Positions 9,914-18,467 of a stretch of 64,000 nucleotides of DNA are shown here, one piece after another. The stretch's first letter is position 1; each line of letters opens with the position of its first letter. A program made the translations under genes and the position numbers. The notes below the pieces were generated by a model. It ran no database searches, had not been told where the DNA came from, and was given only the letters and a program-made list of their open reading frames with translations. The stretch is from Tsukamurella spumae (lineage in GTDB: Bacteria; Actinomycetota; Actinomycetes; Mycobacteriales; Mycobacteriaceae): the NCBI RefSeq assembly GCF_012396015.1, contig NZ_JAAXOQ010000014.1:46687-110686 (forward strand), read 5' to 3'.

Positions 9914-10998
9914 TGCCGCAGACCGTCAGAGGAATCATCGCCCGCGCCCAGGGGAAGCCCGTCGAGCTCGTCCCGATCGTGATCCCGGACCCGGGGCCCG
10001 GTGAGGTCGTGGTCGCGATCCAGGCGTGCGGCGTGTGCCACACCGACCTGCACTACCGCGAGGGCGGCATCAACGACGAGTTCCCGTTCCTGCTGGGGCA
10101 CGAGGCGGCCGGTGTCGTCGAAACCGTCGGCGAGGGGGTCGATCACGTCGCACCCGGCGATTTCGTGATCCTCAACTGGCGGGCCGTGTGCGGGCAGTGC
10201 CGTGCGTGCAGGCGCGGGAAGCCGCAGTACTGCTTCGACACCTTCAACGCCACGCAGAAGATGACCCTCGAGGACGGCACCGAGCTCTCGCCGGCCCTCG
10301 GCATCGGCGCCTTCGCGGACAAGACGCTCGTGCACCAGGGGCAGTGCACCAAGGTCGATCCCGAGGCCGACCCGGCCGTGGTGGGTCTGCTCGGGTGCGG
10401 CGTCATGGCCGGCCTCGGCGCGGCCGTGAACACCGGCGGCGTCTCGCGCGGCGACACCGTGGCCGTGATCGGTTGCGGCGGCGTGGGAGACGCGGCCATC
10501 GCAGGCTCTCGGCTCGTGGGCGCGCGGACCATCATCGCCGTTGACCGCGATCCGAAGAAGCTGCAGTGGGCCCGCGAACTCGGCGCCACGCACACCGTGA
10601 ACGCCGCGGAGGTCGATGCCGTGGAGGCGATCCAGGAGCTCACCGACGGCTTCGGCGCCGACGTGGTGATCGATGCCGTGGGGCGCCCCGAGACCTGGAA
10701 GCAGGCGTTCTACGCCCGCGACCTGGCGGGCACCGTCGTCCTGGTGGGCGTGCCGACGCCGGACATGACTCTGGACATGCCGCTCATCGACTTCTTCTCG
10801 CGCGGCGGCTCCTTGAAGTCGTCGTGGTACGGCGACTGCCTGCCGGAGCGGGACTTCCCGCAGCTGGTGGACCTCTACCGGCAGGGCCGCCTCCCGCTGG
10901 AGAAGTTCGTCACCGAGCGGATCGCGCTCGACGAGGTGGAGCGGGCGTTCGAGACCATGCACCGCGGCGAGGTCCTGCGCTCGGTGGTGGTGCTGTGA
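9913..10998 (+). CDS. mscR: S-(hydroxymethyl)mycothiol dehydrogenase (MSH-dependent formaldehyde dehydrogenase)
   Basis: A zinc-dependent medium-chain dehydrogenase of 361 residues, the length I recall for M. tuberculosis MscR. It oxidises S-hydroxymethylmycothiol to S-formylmycothiol with NAD+ and may also reduce S-nitrosomycothiol. The catalytic zinc region is CGVCHTD at residues 39-45 and GHEAAG near residue 66. The structural zinc cysteines lie in [15 protein letters not shown]. The NAD-binding motif is [11 protein letters not shown] near residue 190. It starts one base inside the zinc-finger stop and its own stop overlaps the MBL gene (GTGA). The mscR-MBL pair is conserved in mycobacteria (Rv2259-Rv2260); the three signalling genes ahead of it are what is unusual here. 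Confidence 0.93.
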   Translation: MPQTVRGIIARAQGKPVELVPIVIPDPGPGEVVVAIQACGVCHTDLHYREGGINDEFPFLLGHEAAGVVETVGEGVDHVAPGDFVILNWRAVCGQCRACRRGKPQYCFDTFNATQKMTLEDGTELSPALGIGAFADKTLVHQGQCTKVDPEADPAVVGLLGCGVMAGLGAAVNTGGVSRGDTVAVIGCGGVGDAAIAGSRLVGARTIIAVDRDPKKLQWARELGATHTVNAAEVDAVEAIQELTDGFGADVVIDAVGRPETWKQAFYARDLAGTVVLVGVPTPDMTLDMPLIDFFSRGGSLKSSWYGDCLPERDFPQLVDLYRQGRLPLEKFVTERIALDEVERAFETMHRGEVLRSVVVL

Positions 10999-11621
10999 CG
11001 CTGCGGGTCGAACGCGTCGTCACCTCCGGAACGTTCAGCCTCGACGGCGGGAACTGGGACGTCGACAACAACGTGTGGCTCGTCGGCGACGACAGCGAGG
11101 TCGTGGTGATCGATGCCGCGCACTCGGCGGACCCGATCGTGGCCGCGGTCGGCGGCCGGACGGTGCGCGGGATCGTCTGCACGCATGGGCACAACGACCA
11201 CGTGACCGTCGCGCCGGAGCTCTCGGAGCGGCTCGACGCGCCGATCCTGCTGCATCCCGGCGACGACGTGCTGTGGGACATGACCCACCCCGCCGTCGGA
11301 CACGAGGACCTCGCGGACGATACCCGGATCGCGGTGGGCGGCGCCGAGATCCGGGTCATCCATGCGCCGGGGCACTCGCCCGGGTCGGTGTGCCTGTACC
11401 TGCCCGAGGCGGGGCAGCTGTTCAGCGGCGACACCCTGTTCGCGGGTGGCCCGGGTGCCACCGGGCGGTCCTTCAGCGACTTCTCGGTGATCATCGAGTC
11501 GATCCGCGACCGCCTGTTCGCGCTGCCGCCGGAGACGGTCGTGAACACCGGCCACGGCGACGGCACCACGCTGGGTGCCGAGTCCCCGCAGCTCGAGGAG
11601 TGGATCCGGCGCGGGCACTGA
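10995..11621 (+). CDS. Metallo-beta-lactamase-fold hydrolase (mscR partner)
   Basis: The 208-residue product has the MBL metal motif T-H-x-H-x-D-H at His64, His66, Asp68 and His69. A downstream metal histidine lies in HAPGHSPGS, and SGDTLF carries the bridging aspartate. It is glyoxalase II-like in length and layout. Its translational coupling to mscR (GTGA overlap) suggests that it hydrolyses S-formylmycothiol or a related thioester, completing formaldehyde detoxification; this step is inferred from context. It is the last gene of the five-gene operon. Only 39 bases separate it from the next gene, which appears to have its own leaderless promoter. Confidence 0.88.
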   Translation: MTLRVERVVTSGTFSLDGGNWDVDNNVWLVGDDSEVVVIDAAHSADPIVAAVGGRTVRGIVCTHGHNDHVTVAPELSERLDAPILLHPGDDVLWDMTHPAVGHEDLADDTRIAVGGAEIRVIHAPGHSPGSVCLYLPEAGQLFSGDTLFAGGPGATGRSFSDFSVIIESIRDRLFALPPETVVNTGHGDGTTLGAESPQLEEWIRRGH

Positions 11622-11660
11622 TCCGCCGCCATAACCGAACCCGGGTTGTATCGTCTTTGC

Positions 11661-12416
11661 ATGACCAGAGTGGTGATGGGCCCGCGGGCGAGCGGATGGT
11701 GGATCGCCTACCTGCTCGTCTTCGGCGCCGGCGTGCTCGGAGCGCTGTGGGTCCGCCGGTGGGACGCGGCGGCGCTCGCCCTGGCCATGGTGCTGGTCGG
11801 CCTCGTGACGATCGCGCGGTCGCTGCATCAACAACTCGCGATGCACCTCCTGGCCTGCGGTTTCGCCGGGGCGTCCACCGTGCTGGCGGCCACCGGCGGG
11901 CGACTGCTCCAGGCCTGCCTCGGCGCGCTCGTGGTGCTGGTCCTCGTGGCGATCGTCCCGTTCGCGCGCCGCGAGGGTTCGGGCGGGCGGATCCGGACCG
12001 AGGAGCTCGTCGGGCTGACGGTGCCGCAGGCCGAGCGGCTCCTCGGCTTCCCGCGGGGCCGTGAGCCGCGCGGCCTCGCCCTGCCCGTCGTCGTGCCCGT
12101 GCCCTTCGGTCCGCGTCCCGACGGTGCGGACCCCGCCTCCCGTGCACTCCTGGTGGTCACGTCCGTCGCCGTCGACCCCGCGGCCTCCTGGATCGCCTTC
12201 GGTGTCGCACCGCTCGGCGCGGTGCCGCCGCTCGACCGTCGCGGCCGGGCCGCGCTCCAGGCGGAGCTGGTCGCCCGCGTCGGGGGTTTCCCGGCCGACC
12301 TCCGACTGGACCGGCGGCCCGCCGAACTCGTCCAGTCGGGTGGTCCTGCCGAGCTCCTGCAGTCGGGGGGCCGTGCCGAACCGCTCTGGGTGCGGCCGGC
12401 CGCCACGCAGCGGTGA
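11661..12416 (+). CDS. Membrane protein of unknown function
   Basis: I do not recognise a family. The 251-residue protein begins with three to four closely packed hydrophobic segments in the first 100 residues (for example WWIAYLLVFGAGVLGALWV). A soluble, proline- and arginine-rich domain of about 150 residues follows. The extreme C-terminus contains a short repeat (ELVQSGGPA then ELLQSGGRA) encoded by a 27-base tandem duplication. ATG 11661 is preceded by TATCGT (11649-11654) and six bases, so a leaderless mRNA is likely; a TTG at 11646 is less likely. Its stop falls within a 17-base tandem repeat shared with the convergent neighbour. Confidence 0.7.
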   Translation: MTRVVMGPRASGWWIAYLLVFGAGVLGALWVRRWDAAALALAMVLVGLVTIARSLHQQLAMHLLACGFAGASTVLAATGGRLLQACLGALVVLVLVAIVPFARREGSGGRIRTEELVGLTVPQAERLLGFPRGREPRGLALPVVVPVPFGPRPDGADPASRALLVVTSVAVDPAASWIAFGVAPLGAVPPLDRRGRAALQAELVARVGGFPADLRLDRRPAELVQSGGPAELLQSGGRAEPLWVRPAATQR

Positions 12417-12455
12417 GGGCTACGCAGCGGTGAGCGCTACGCGGCGGTGAGGGCG
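12405..12455. repeat. Three tandem copies of a 17-base repeat at convergent gene ends
   Basis: Copies at 12405-12421, 12422-12438 and 12439-12455 follow ACGCAGCGGTGAGGGCT with one or two changes each. The repeat contains the TGA of the upstream plus-strand gene in copy one, and the TAG of the minus-strand gene (12437-12439) at the copy two/three junction. Confidence 0.85.
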
Positions 12456-13861
12456 GCGCCGCGCTCGGCGACCTCGACGATGCGGTCGCGGAGCAGCCGG
12501 AAGACCGTGTCGACGGAGCGGGCGGCCTGCATGGTGTCGGGGTACATCGCGTTGAAGTCGAGCCCCGACTCGTCCCGGTTGAGCCACAGGAACACCTCGC
12601 GCGAGGGCGTGGCATTGGCGAACACCGAGAAGTCGTGCCGCCGAGCCAGTTCCGCACCGGGGACCCGCGTGACATCGATGTAGGAGAGCATCGGCGAGCT
12701 GAAGCCGTGCTCCACGGGGAAGCCGGGGTCGTCGGCGAGCAGGTCGATGACGGGGAACACCGGCGTGCGCTCGAGCCTCTTGGCCACCGCGACCGCCTCG
12801 TGCGCGCTGCGGGCCACCTCGTCGAAGTCGCCGCGCGCCGAGAACTGCACGGGGACCAGGGTGACGTACCAGCCGACGGCCATCGCGTCGCCCGCTCCGG
12901 ACCGGTCGGCGCGGGGGATGAGCATGGTGAACAGCTCGTCGCCGGTCAGATTGTGGTGCACCAGTCCGAGGGCCGCCAGCAGAGCGCTGCTCATGTTCGC
13001 GCCCGCGCGCTTGGCCGCCGCGGCGAACCGGGCGGTTCGATCGGCGTCGATGAACGAGCCGTGCGCGGCGAGCCGGCCCGGCGCCGCCTCGCCCTCCGCC
13101 AGCCCCAGGGGCAGTGGGAAGCGCGGCATCCCGCCGGCCCGGCGGAGCGTCTCGCGCCACTGCACGACGTCCGGATCGGCCGGCGTGAGAGCCGCCGCCG
13201 ACGTGCGCTGCTCCCGCGTGAACTCGCTGTAGGGCCGCACGGGCGCCGCGGTGAACGGGAGCCCGCTACGGGCGGCGGTGTAGCGGGTGAGGAGTTCGAA
13301 GAAGCCCACGGCCTGGGAGACGCCGTCGGTGAACATGTGATCCGAGCAGACCACCACCTGGAAGCGCGGCGCGCGGGAGCTCGCGCGGGCCTGCTCGACG
13401 CCGGTCACGGCGAAGGCGAAGGCGGCCCAGTCGTGCAGCTCCGGTACGGAGGCGAGCAGATGATCCTTCACCGTGACGTCCGGATGGGAATTCGACGATG
13501 CGGTGATCGCGAGGTCGATCTGCTCCGGAGTCAGGGTGCGGCCCCGAGGATCGGGCTGTGTCGATACCGGAAAAGCGGTGTGGAAGACATCGTGGGCACG
13601 GACGAAATCCGTGAACACGGCGGCGATCAACTGTTCGTCGAATACATCGTGAATCGTGAATGTGGTGAACACGAGCCGGCGTGTGCAGGCCTCGCCGTCG
13701 ATACCACTGCGGAGGTGGTCGGCCTGGATGAAGGATGAGCTCACGCCCAGCTCAGGGGCGGTTCTCATGGCCTCCTTGGTGGTCACGTCGGGAGCCCACA
13801 CGGCCCACTCTCCCGCCGGGCATTGCCACTGTTCTGAGAAACCCGAGATCATGCGCACCAT
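12437..13861 (-). CDS. Stand-alone condensation-domain acyltransferase (PapA-like)
   Basis: This protein of about 474 residues resembles the CoA-dependent acyltransferase/condensation superfamily, including the polyketide-associated PapA acyltransferases that esterify trehalose and other lipids. The active-site motif H-x3-D-G is present as HMFTDG, with His175 and Asp179 in the numbering from 13861. VGWYVTLVP is in the position of the conserved solvent-channel region, and DVTRVPGAE is another family-like segment. No polyketide or peptide synthase gene lies nearby, so acyl donor and acceptor are unknown. The start is uncertain between ATG 13861 and ATG 13852; neither has a clear ribosome site. 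The AT-richer upstream gap suggests the gene may be a later arrival. Confidence 0.8.
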   Translation of the reverse strand: MVRMISGFSEQWQCPAGEWAVWAPDVTTKEAMRTAPELGVSSSFIQADHLRSGIDGEACTRRLVFTTFTIHDVFDEQLIAAVFTDFVRAHDVFHTAFPVSTQPDPRGRTLTPEQIDLAITASSNSHPDVTVKDHLLASVPELHDWAAFAFAVTGVEQARASSRAPRFQVVVCSDHMFTDGVSQAVGFFELLTRYTAARSGLPFTAAPVRPYSEFTREQRTSAAALTPADPDVVQWRETLRRAGGMPRFPLPLGLAEGEAAPGRLAAHGSFIDADRTARFAAAAKRAGANMSSALLAALGLVHHNLTGDELFTMLIPRADRSGAGDAMAVGWYVTLVPVQFSARGDFDEVARSAHEAVAVAKRLERTPVFPVIDLLADDPGFPVEHGFSSPMLSYIDVTRVPGAELARRHDFSVFANATPSREVFLWLNRDESGLDFNAMYPDTMQAARSVDTVFRLLRDRIVEVAERGAALTAA

Positions 13862-14047
13862 GATCCCGAAGTGGATAGCTGCACAAAAGACCCACGGACA
13901 GTGATATAGCCGACAGCGTTCCGGACTTCTCATTTCGCCCCGAATAACGCATCATGCGCTGCGCTAATTACGTGTTGAAATAACGGACGTGCGGCTACAA
14001 CTGGTATCGCAAATTCACGAACGACGTACAGGAATGTCCGGGCGCGC
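13862..14047. other. AT-richer intergenic region upstream of the PapA-like gene
   Basis: These 186 bases are visibly richer in A and T than the surroundings. They hold the promoter of the minus-strand acyltransferase gene and the end of the Rv0226c-like gene. No small gene or clear terminator was seen. Confidence 0.5.
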
Positions 14048-15754
14048 TCAGTCGTCGCCATCCGAGGCGATGTGCGGGGGGCGGGCGGCGGACCGTCGGA
14101 CCCGGACGGCCGCCGCGGCGCCGCCCAGCAGGACCGCGGCCCACAGCAGATGCGCGGCCCACGCTCCGGCGCGTTCCGCCGGCGACGCGCCCGCCGTCGC
14201 GATCTCGCCCGGCACGCGATAGAGGCGCAGCTCGGGCGTGTCGACGACGAGTGCCAGGCCCGGCAGGGGCACCGTCGGGAAGAGCGCTCCGCCGTCGCCG
14301 GACACCGCCTCCACGAGCACCCAGCCGACGCCCAGCTGCGCCAGCCGACCGGCGAGGGCGTCGCCGCCGGCGGCGAGCGCGTCCTCGGCGTCGGCCGCGA
14401 CGCCCGGCACGCGGTCCACCGACCGGTTGCCCACCCGCAGTTCACCCGTCTGCAGCACGGGCGCGCGCAGCATCCGTGGCGCCGGGTCGAGCACCGGTGC
14501 GGCGGGCCCGTAGGTGTAGGTCCGGAACATCCGCGGCGGCAGCACCGTGACAGCCCCGCGGTCGGCCGGTACGGCGTCCGCGACGGTGCGCCACGACGCC
14601 GGGTAGGTCACCGGCGCGAGCGCCCCGCCGACCCCCCACGCGAGCCCCGGCAGGACCGCGACCGGCAGCGCGACGGCCACGACCGCCCCCGCGGCTCGGG
14701 CCGTGGCCGGCAGCGCGGACACCAGGGCCGCGGCGCAGGTCGCGAAGAGGGGCACCGCGAGCGCCACCCACTTCTGTCCGTCGCGCAGCAGCCCGCTGCC
14801 GGGGATCGCCCGCACCGCGGCCTCCAGCACGGACATTCCCGGCCCGGTCGCCGCGAGCGCGGGCAGGACCACCGCACACAGCGCGAGCAGGGCGATCCGG
14901 CCCAGCGGCGGCGAGAACAGCCGCGCGCGGAGCACGATCAGCCCGCCCACCAGCACCGCGAGGGCGAGGACGGTCCAGAGCCACGGCGCACCGTCGGGTA
15001 CGGACTGGCGGTTCCAGATGCCCCCGAGCCCGAGCAGCGAGCCCAGCGTGCCCAGTCCGGGCTCGGCCCGTGCGGCGAAGACGGCGACGCTCGCGGGATC
15101 GGCACGGACGCCGTCGCCCGACACCAGCGAGGGGTACACCCACGGCGCCGCCGCGCACACGAACAGGCCCAGCTGCCACGCCCAGCGCCGCGGCGCCGTC
15201 ACGAGGCCGGTGATCAGCGCGAGCACGGCGCCCGTCGGCGTGAGGCCGCCCGCGGCGAGGCAGGCGGCGAAGGCGCCGAGCTGGCGCCGGCCGGTCGGCT
15301 GCAGTCCGGCGACGACCATCCATCCGATCGCGGCGTACCCGGCCAACAGACTCCAGTGCCCCTGCAGCAGGCGCTCGGCGACGAACGGATTCCACAGGCC
15401 CACCGTCGCTCCGGCCAGGCCCGCACCGAGGCCGGCGTCGCGGCCCACGGCGCTCAACACCGCCAGCGCGCAGCGACCGAAGCCCCACCCCGCCGCGACG
15501 AGCGCGAGGAACAGCAGGGCCGTGACCAGGAGGCCACCGTCGACGACCTGCGAGCCGAGCGCCAGCAACCAGTCCTGCGGGGTCGCCCGGGCGGCGTTGC
15601 CGCCGAGGCCGAGCGCGGCATCGGTGAGGTACGAGCGCGGTGCGGAGACGGCGTCGCGGAGCAGGAGATACCGCCCGCCCAGGGCGAGCGGGCCCAGGAT
15701 CACGAAGGCGAGCGCGGCCGACCAGGCGGCGAGGGCAGCGTCGCGCGATCTCAT
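14048..15754 (-). CDS. Polytopic membrane protein (Rv0226c-like)
   Basis: The product, about 568 residues, has a dozen or so hydrophobic spans through residue 350, then an extracytoplasmic region of about 150 residues and a final span near the C-terminus. The layout is that of GT-C-like or polymer-transport membrane proteins; catalytic residues were not identified. Position beside the Rv0225-like glycosyltransferase (apart from the inserted block), a flippase-like gene, a DUF3068 gene and aftD indicates a role in envelope arabinan or lipoglycan assembly. I prefer ATG 15754, because TAGGGT (15767-15762) plus seven bases precedes it. A GTG at 15763 would place the start codon inside that box. 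Confidence 0.72.
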   Translation of the reverse strand: MRSRDAALAAWSAALAFVILGPLALGGRYLLLRDAVSAPRSYLTDAALGLGGNAARATPQDWLLALGSQVVDGGLLVTALLFLALVAAGWGFGRCALAVLSAVGRDAGLGAGLAGATVGLWNPFVAERLLQGHWSLLAGYAAIGWMVVAGLQPTGRRQLGAFAACLAAGGLTPTGAVLALITGLVTAPRRWAWQLGLFVCAAAPWVYPSLVSGDGVRADPASVAVFAARAEPGLGTLGSLLGLGGIWNRQSVPDGAPWLWTVLALAVLVGGLIVLRARLFSPPLGRIALLALCAVVLPALAATGPGMSVLEAAVRAIPGSGLLRDGQKWVALAVPLFATCAAALVSALPATARAAGAVVAVALPVAVLPGLAWGVGGALAPVTYPASWRTVADAVPADRGAVTVLPPRMFRTYTYGPAAPVLDPAPRMLRAPVLQTGELRVGNRSVDRVPGVAADAEDALAAGGDALAGRLAQLGVGWVLVEAVSGDGGALFPTVPLPGLALVVDTPELRLYRVPGEIATAGASPAERAGAWAAHLLWAAVLLGGAAAAVRVRRSAARPPHIASDGDD

Positions 15755-15761
15755 CTCCGCC

Positions 15762-15767
15762 ACCCTA
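15762..15767 (-). promoter_or_regulatory. -10 box TAGGGT for the Rv0226c-like gene
   Basis: TAGGGT on the minus strand followed by GGCGGAG and ATG 15754 gives leaderless geometry. The divergent flippase-like gene starts about 20 bases away, with CAGAAT (15772-15777) and six bases before GTG 15784. Confidence 0.5.
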
Positions 15768-15783
15768 CTGACAGAATGTGCGG

Positions 15784-16998
15784 GTGAGCGGTTTGGCGTG
15801 GGTGACGGTCGGGAGCATGCTGGCCAACCTGTGCTCGTACCTCGTCCACCTGCCCGCGAGCCGCTGGCTCGGGCCGGCGGGCTACGGCGAGTTCGCCGCG
15901 CTGCTGCAGCTCGTGCTCGTGCTCGCGGTGCCGGCGCTGGCCCTGCAGACGGTGGTCGCGCGCCAGGTGGTGCGCGGCGCGGGTGCCGCGCAGATGCGCC
16001 GACTCGGGTACGTGATCGCGGTCGGCGCGGCGCTGCTCGCCGTGGTCGCGGTGCCGCTCGCGGCGGCGGGCCTGCACACCCGGGCGATCACGGCCGCCGC
16101 CGCACTCGCCGCCGCGCCCGCGCTGGTGCTGCTCGCCGTCGAGCAGGGGCTGCTGCAGGGGGAGCGGCGATTCGGTCGGCTGGCCGTGCTGCTGGCCGTC
16201 GCGGGCTTGGGAAAACTGGCGTTCAGCATTCCGGGGCTGGTGGTCGGGCCGGGCCCCGCACTGCTCGGCACCACGGTGGGCGCCCTCGCCGCGGCCGCGC
16301 TCGGCCGGGTGCTCGCCGGCTCGCCGCCCGGGTCCGACGGTGCGCCGCCCCTCGATCCCGTCGCCGGGGTGCGGGCGGTGCTGGGCGCCAGCTCGGTACA
16401 GCTGGTGCTCGCGGTGTTCGCCTCGCTGGACCTGCTGCTGGCCCGGCCCGTGCTGGGGGCCGCCGCCGGCGGCACCTACGCGCTGGGCGCGGTGGCCGCG
16501 AAGGTCGCGTTCTGGCTGCCGCAGGCGGTCGGGGTCGTGTTCTTCCCGCAGCTCGCCACTCCCGAACGGGCCCGGGGCGCGCTGCGCACCCTGCTCGCCC
16601 TGCTGACCGGGCTCGGGCTGGTGTGCGTGGCGGGGGCCGCGGTCTGCGCGCCGCTCGCCACGCTGCTCGCCGGCGAGGAGTACCGGCCGGTGCAGGGGCT
16701 GCTGTGGCTGTTCGCCGCGCAGGGGGCGCTCAACGCGCTGCTGCAGGGGCTGCTGCTGTACGCGATCGCGATCGAGCGCACCCGCATGGCCGGCTACGCG
16801 TGGGTGGTGCTCGCGGTCGAAGCGGCCGTCCTGCTGACCTGGCCGCGCACGCCCGCGGAAATGATCACCGCCGCGGCGCTGTGTGCGCTCGCGGCGGTGA
16901 TGGTGATCGGTGCTGTCGTGGCGATCAGCGCTGGTCGTCCCGGTTCCGGAAATCGATCGCCTCGGTCCGGGACTCGTCCGGCCGCGGCTGAGCGCTGA
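15784..16998 (+). CDS. Oligosaccharide flippase-like protein (MATE/Wzx superfamily)
   Basis: The 404-residue protein is nearly all membrane, with about 12 hydrophobic spans, an early LGPAGYGEFAAL segment typical of Wzx/MurJ-type flippases, and a PQAVGVVFFPQLATPERA loop. It probably moves a lipid-linked glycan across the membrane, which fits its place among arabinan-locus genes; substrate is unknown. Start choice: GTG 15784 with CAGAAT and six bases upstream, or GTG 15778 two codons earlier. Its last 24 codons overlap the end of the convergent DUF3068 gene by 74 bases, giving a basic, Ser/Gly/Arg-rich tail that looks like read-through into antisense sequence. Confidence 0.75.
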   Translation: MSGLAWVTVGSMLANLCSYLVHLPASRWLGPAGYGEFAALLQLVLVLAVPALALQTVVARQVVRGAGAAQMRRLGYVIAVGAALLAVVAVPLAAAGLHTRAITAAAALAAAPALVLLAVEQGLLQGERRFGRLAVLLAVAGLGKLAFSIPGLVVGPGPALLGTTVGALAAAALGRVLAGSPPGSDGAPPLDPVAGVRAVLGASSVQLVLAVFASLDLLLARPVLGAAAGGTYALGAVAAKVAFWLPQAVGVVFFPQLATPERARGALRTLLALLTGLGLVCVAGAAVCAPLATLLAGEEYRPVQGLLWLFAAQGALNALLQGLLLYAIAIERTRMAGYAWVVLAVEAAVLLTWPRTPAEMITAAALCALAAVMVIGAVVAISAGRPGSGNRSPRSGTRPAAAER

Positions 16999-18295
16999 AG
17001 GCCTCCGTGGCGGGGTCCCCGTCGGAGCCCAGCGGCGTCGTCGGATCGTCGCCGCCGTACCGCGCGGTGGGATCGTCGTCGAGCGGGGCGCTCGGGGCGG
17101 CACCGTCGTAGCTCCCGCCGCGGGTGCGCCCGCCCGCCGCAGGAGCGGCACGCCGGCCCAGGAGCAACGCGAACGCGCCGAGCCCCAGGGCGATCACGCC
17201 GAGCACGCCGCCGGCGACCGGCACCACGTACTTCGCGATCGCGATCCGGTTCTGGGCCGACTTCGCGGCCTCCGCCTGCGAGCGGACCGTCGCATCGACC
17301 CAGCGCTGCTGGGCGTTGAAGACCTCGAGGTGGAAGTCGCGGACCGGCTTGGCGGTGTTCGGCGAGACCTGCGCCGGAGTGCGGAACTGCTGCGTGTAGT
17401 GCAGCGACTGGTCGACGATGATGCCCGACTTCGGGTCCACCCACAGGTCGACCGCGGTCTTGGCCCAGCGGTTGAGGGTGATGTCCTCCTTGGCGTCCAC
17501 GCCCGGTCCCTCGATGCCCCACCAGCCGGCGGTCTTGGTGAGCACCGTGCCGAGGGTCGCGTCGCTGCTGTCGCGAATGGTGGAGAGGTCGACCCAGTCC
17601 TGGGTGCCCTGGAAGTGCAGCGTGTTGGTTCCGCTGACCTCCTTCTCCTCGACGAACTTGAGGCCGACGTTCTTGCGGGTGACGAGGTCGAAGAACGAGT
17701 ACCCGCCGTCCTGCTTCGTGCCGGCCGGGAAGCGGTACTGCAGCCCCTCACGGCCGGTGATCTTGACCGCCGGGGCGCTCTCGCCGGGAGAGTACGTGGC
17801 CTCTGAGATCTTGTCGGTGGGCTTGCCCGTCTCACGGTCCAACGACACGCGGTCGAGCCACGCCTGCACCAGGCCGTCGTCGCAGGGGCGCTCGTTCTTG
17901 GCGGCGCCGGTCAGCTCGGGGTGCCGGGGCTCGCCCTTGGTCTTGATCGAGGGGACCACCATCGACATGCCGGACTGGACCGTCATCGTCGTCTTGTCCG
18001 ACGGCGAGGTCACCAGGGTGCGGGTCTGCGTGGTCACCGAGACGTCGTTGACGACCGCCTTCGGCTTGTTGAACGAGCACAGGTCGAGCTGGCGCGCGGG
18101 GAACTGCGCGTCGGCCTGCGAGTCCGCGGGCTTCTCCGACCTCGCCACCGTGGTGATGTCGAGGTTCAGCGGGATCGTGGTCAGCTTGCCGGCCACGTAG
18201 ACCGGTCCGGCGATCGCGGACGTGATCAGGAGTGCGCCCACGAAGATCAGGATCGGACCGATTACGCGCGCCAGCCTGCTACGGCCTACCGCCAT
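16925..18295 (-). CDS. DUF3068 membrane-anchored protein (Rv0227c-like)
   Basis: A 456-residue protein with one N-terminal span (residues 11-34), a long extracytoplasmic domain of about 320 residues, and a second span near 356-382 followed by a cytoplasmic tail rich in Asp, Gly and Pro. This is the DUF3068 layout found in Mycobacteriales; the molecular function is not established. The extracytoplasmic part contains two cysteine-bearing segments (LDLCSFNKPK and NERPCDDGL) that could form a disulfide. ATG 18295 has GAGGAGA eight bases upstream. Neighbours (flippase-like, acyltransferase, AftD) tie it to envelope glycan assembly. Confidence 0.86.
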   Translation of the reverse strand: MAVGRSRLARVIGPILIFVGALLITSAIAGPVYVAGKLTTIPLNLDITTVARSEKPADSQADAQFPARQLDLCSFNKPKAVVNDVSVTTQTRTLVTSPSDKTTMTVQSGMSMVVPSIKTKGEPRHPELTGAAKNERPCDDGLVQAWLDRVSLDRETGKPTDKISEATYSPGESAPAVKITGREGLQYRFPAGTKQDGGYSFFDLVTRKNVGLKFVEEKEVSGTNTLHFQGTQDWVDLSTIRDSSDATLGTVLTKTAGWWGIEGPGVDAKEDITLNRWAKTAVDLWVDPKSGIIVDQSLHYTQQFRTPAQVSPNTAKPVRDFHLEVFNAQQRWVDATVRSQAEAAKSAQNRIAIAKYVVPVAGGVLGVIALGLGAFALLLGRRAAPAAGGRTRGGSYDGAAPSAPLDDDPTARYGGDDPTTPLGSDGDPATEAFSAQPRPDESRTEAIDFRNRDDQR

Positions 18296-18467
18296 CGAAG
18301 TGTCTCCTCACATCTTCTACGGGGCGCATGCGTTCTCGCACGCGCCGGTTCGCTACGTGGGCACGCACCGGCGCACCCGTCTACAAGTACCCGAGCCTAC
18401 AGGTGCGTGCGGCGTGACACCGGTCGCGCGCGGGGCGGGCCGCGGTCGCGGGTAGATTCTGTGGACG

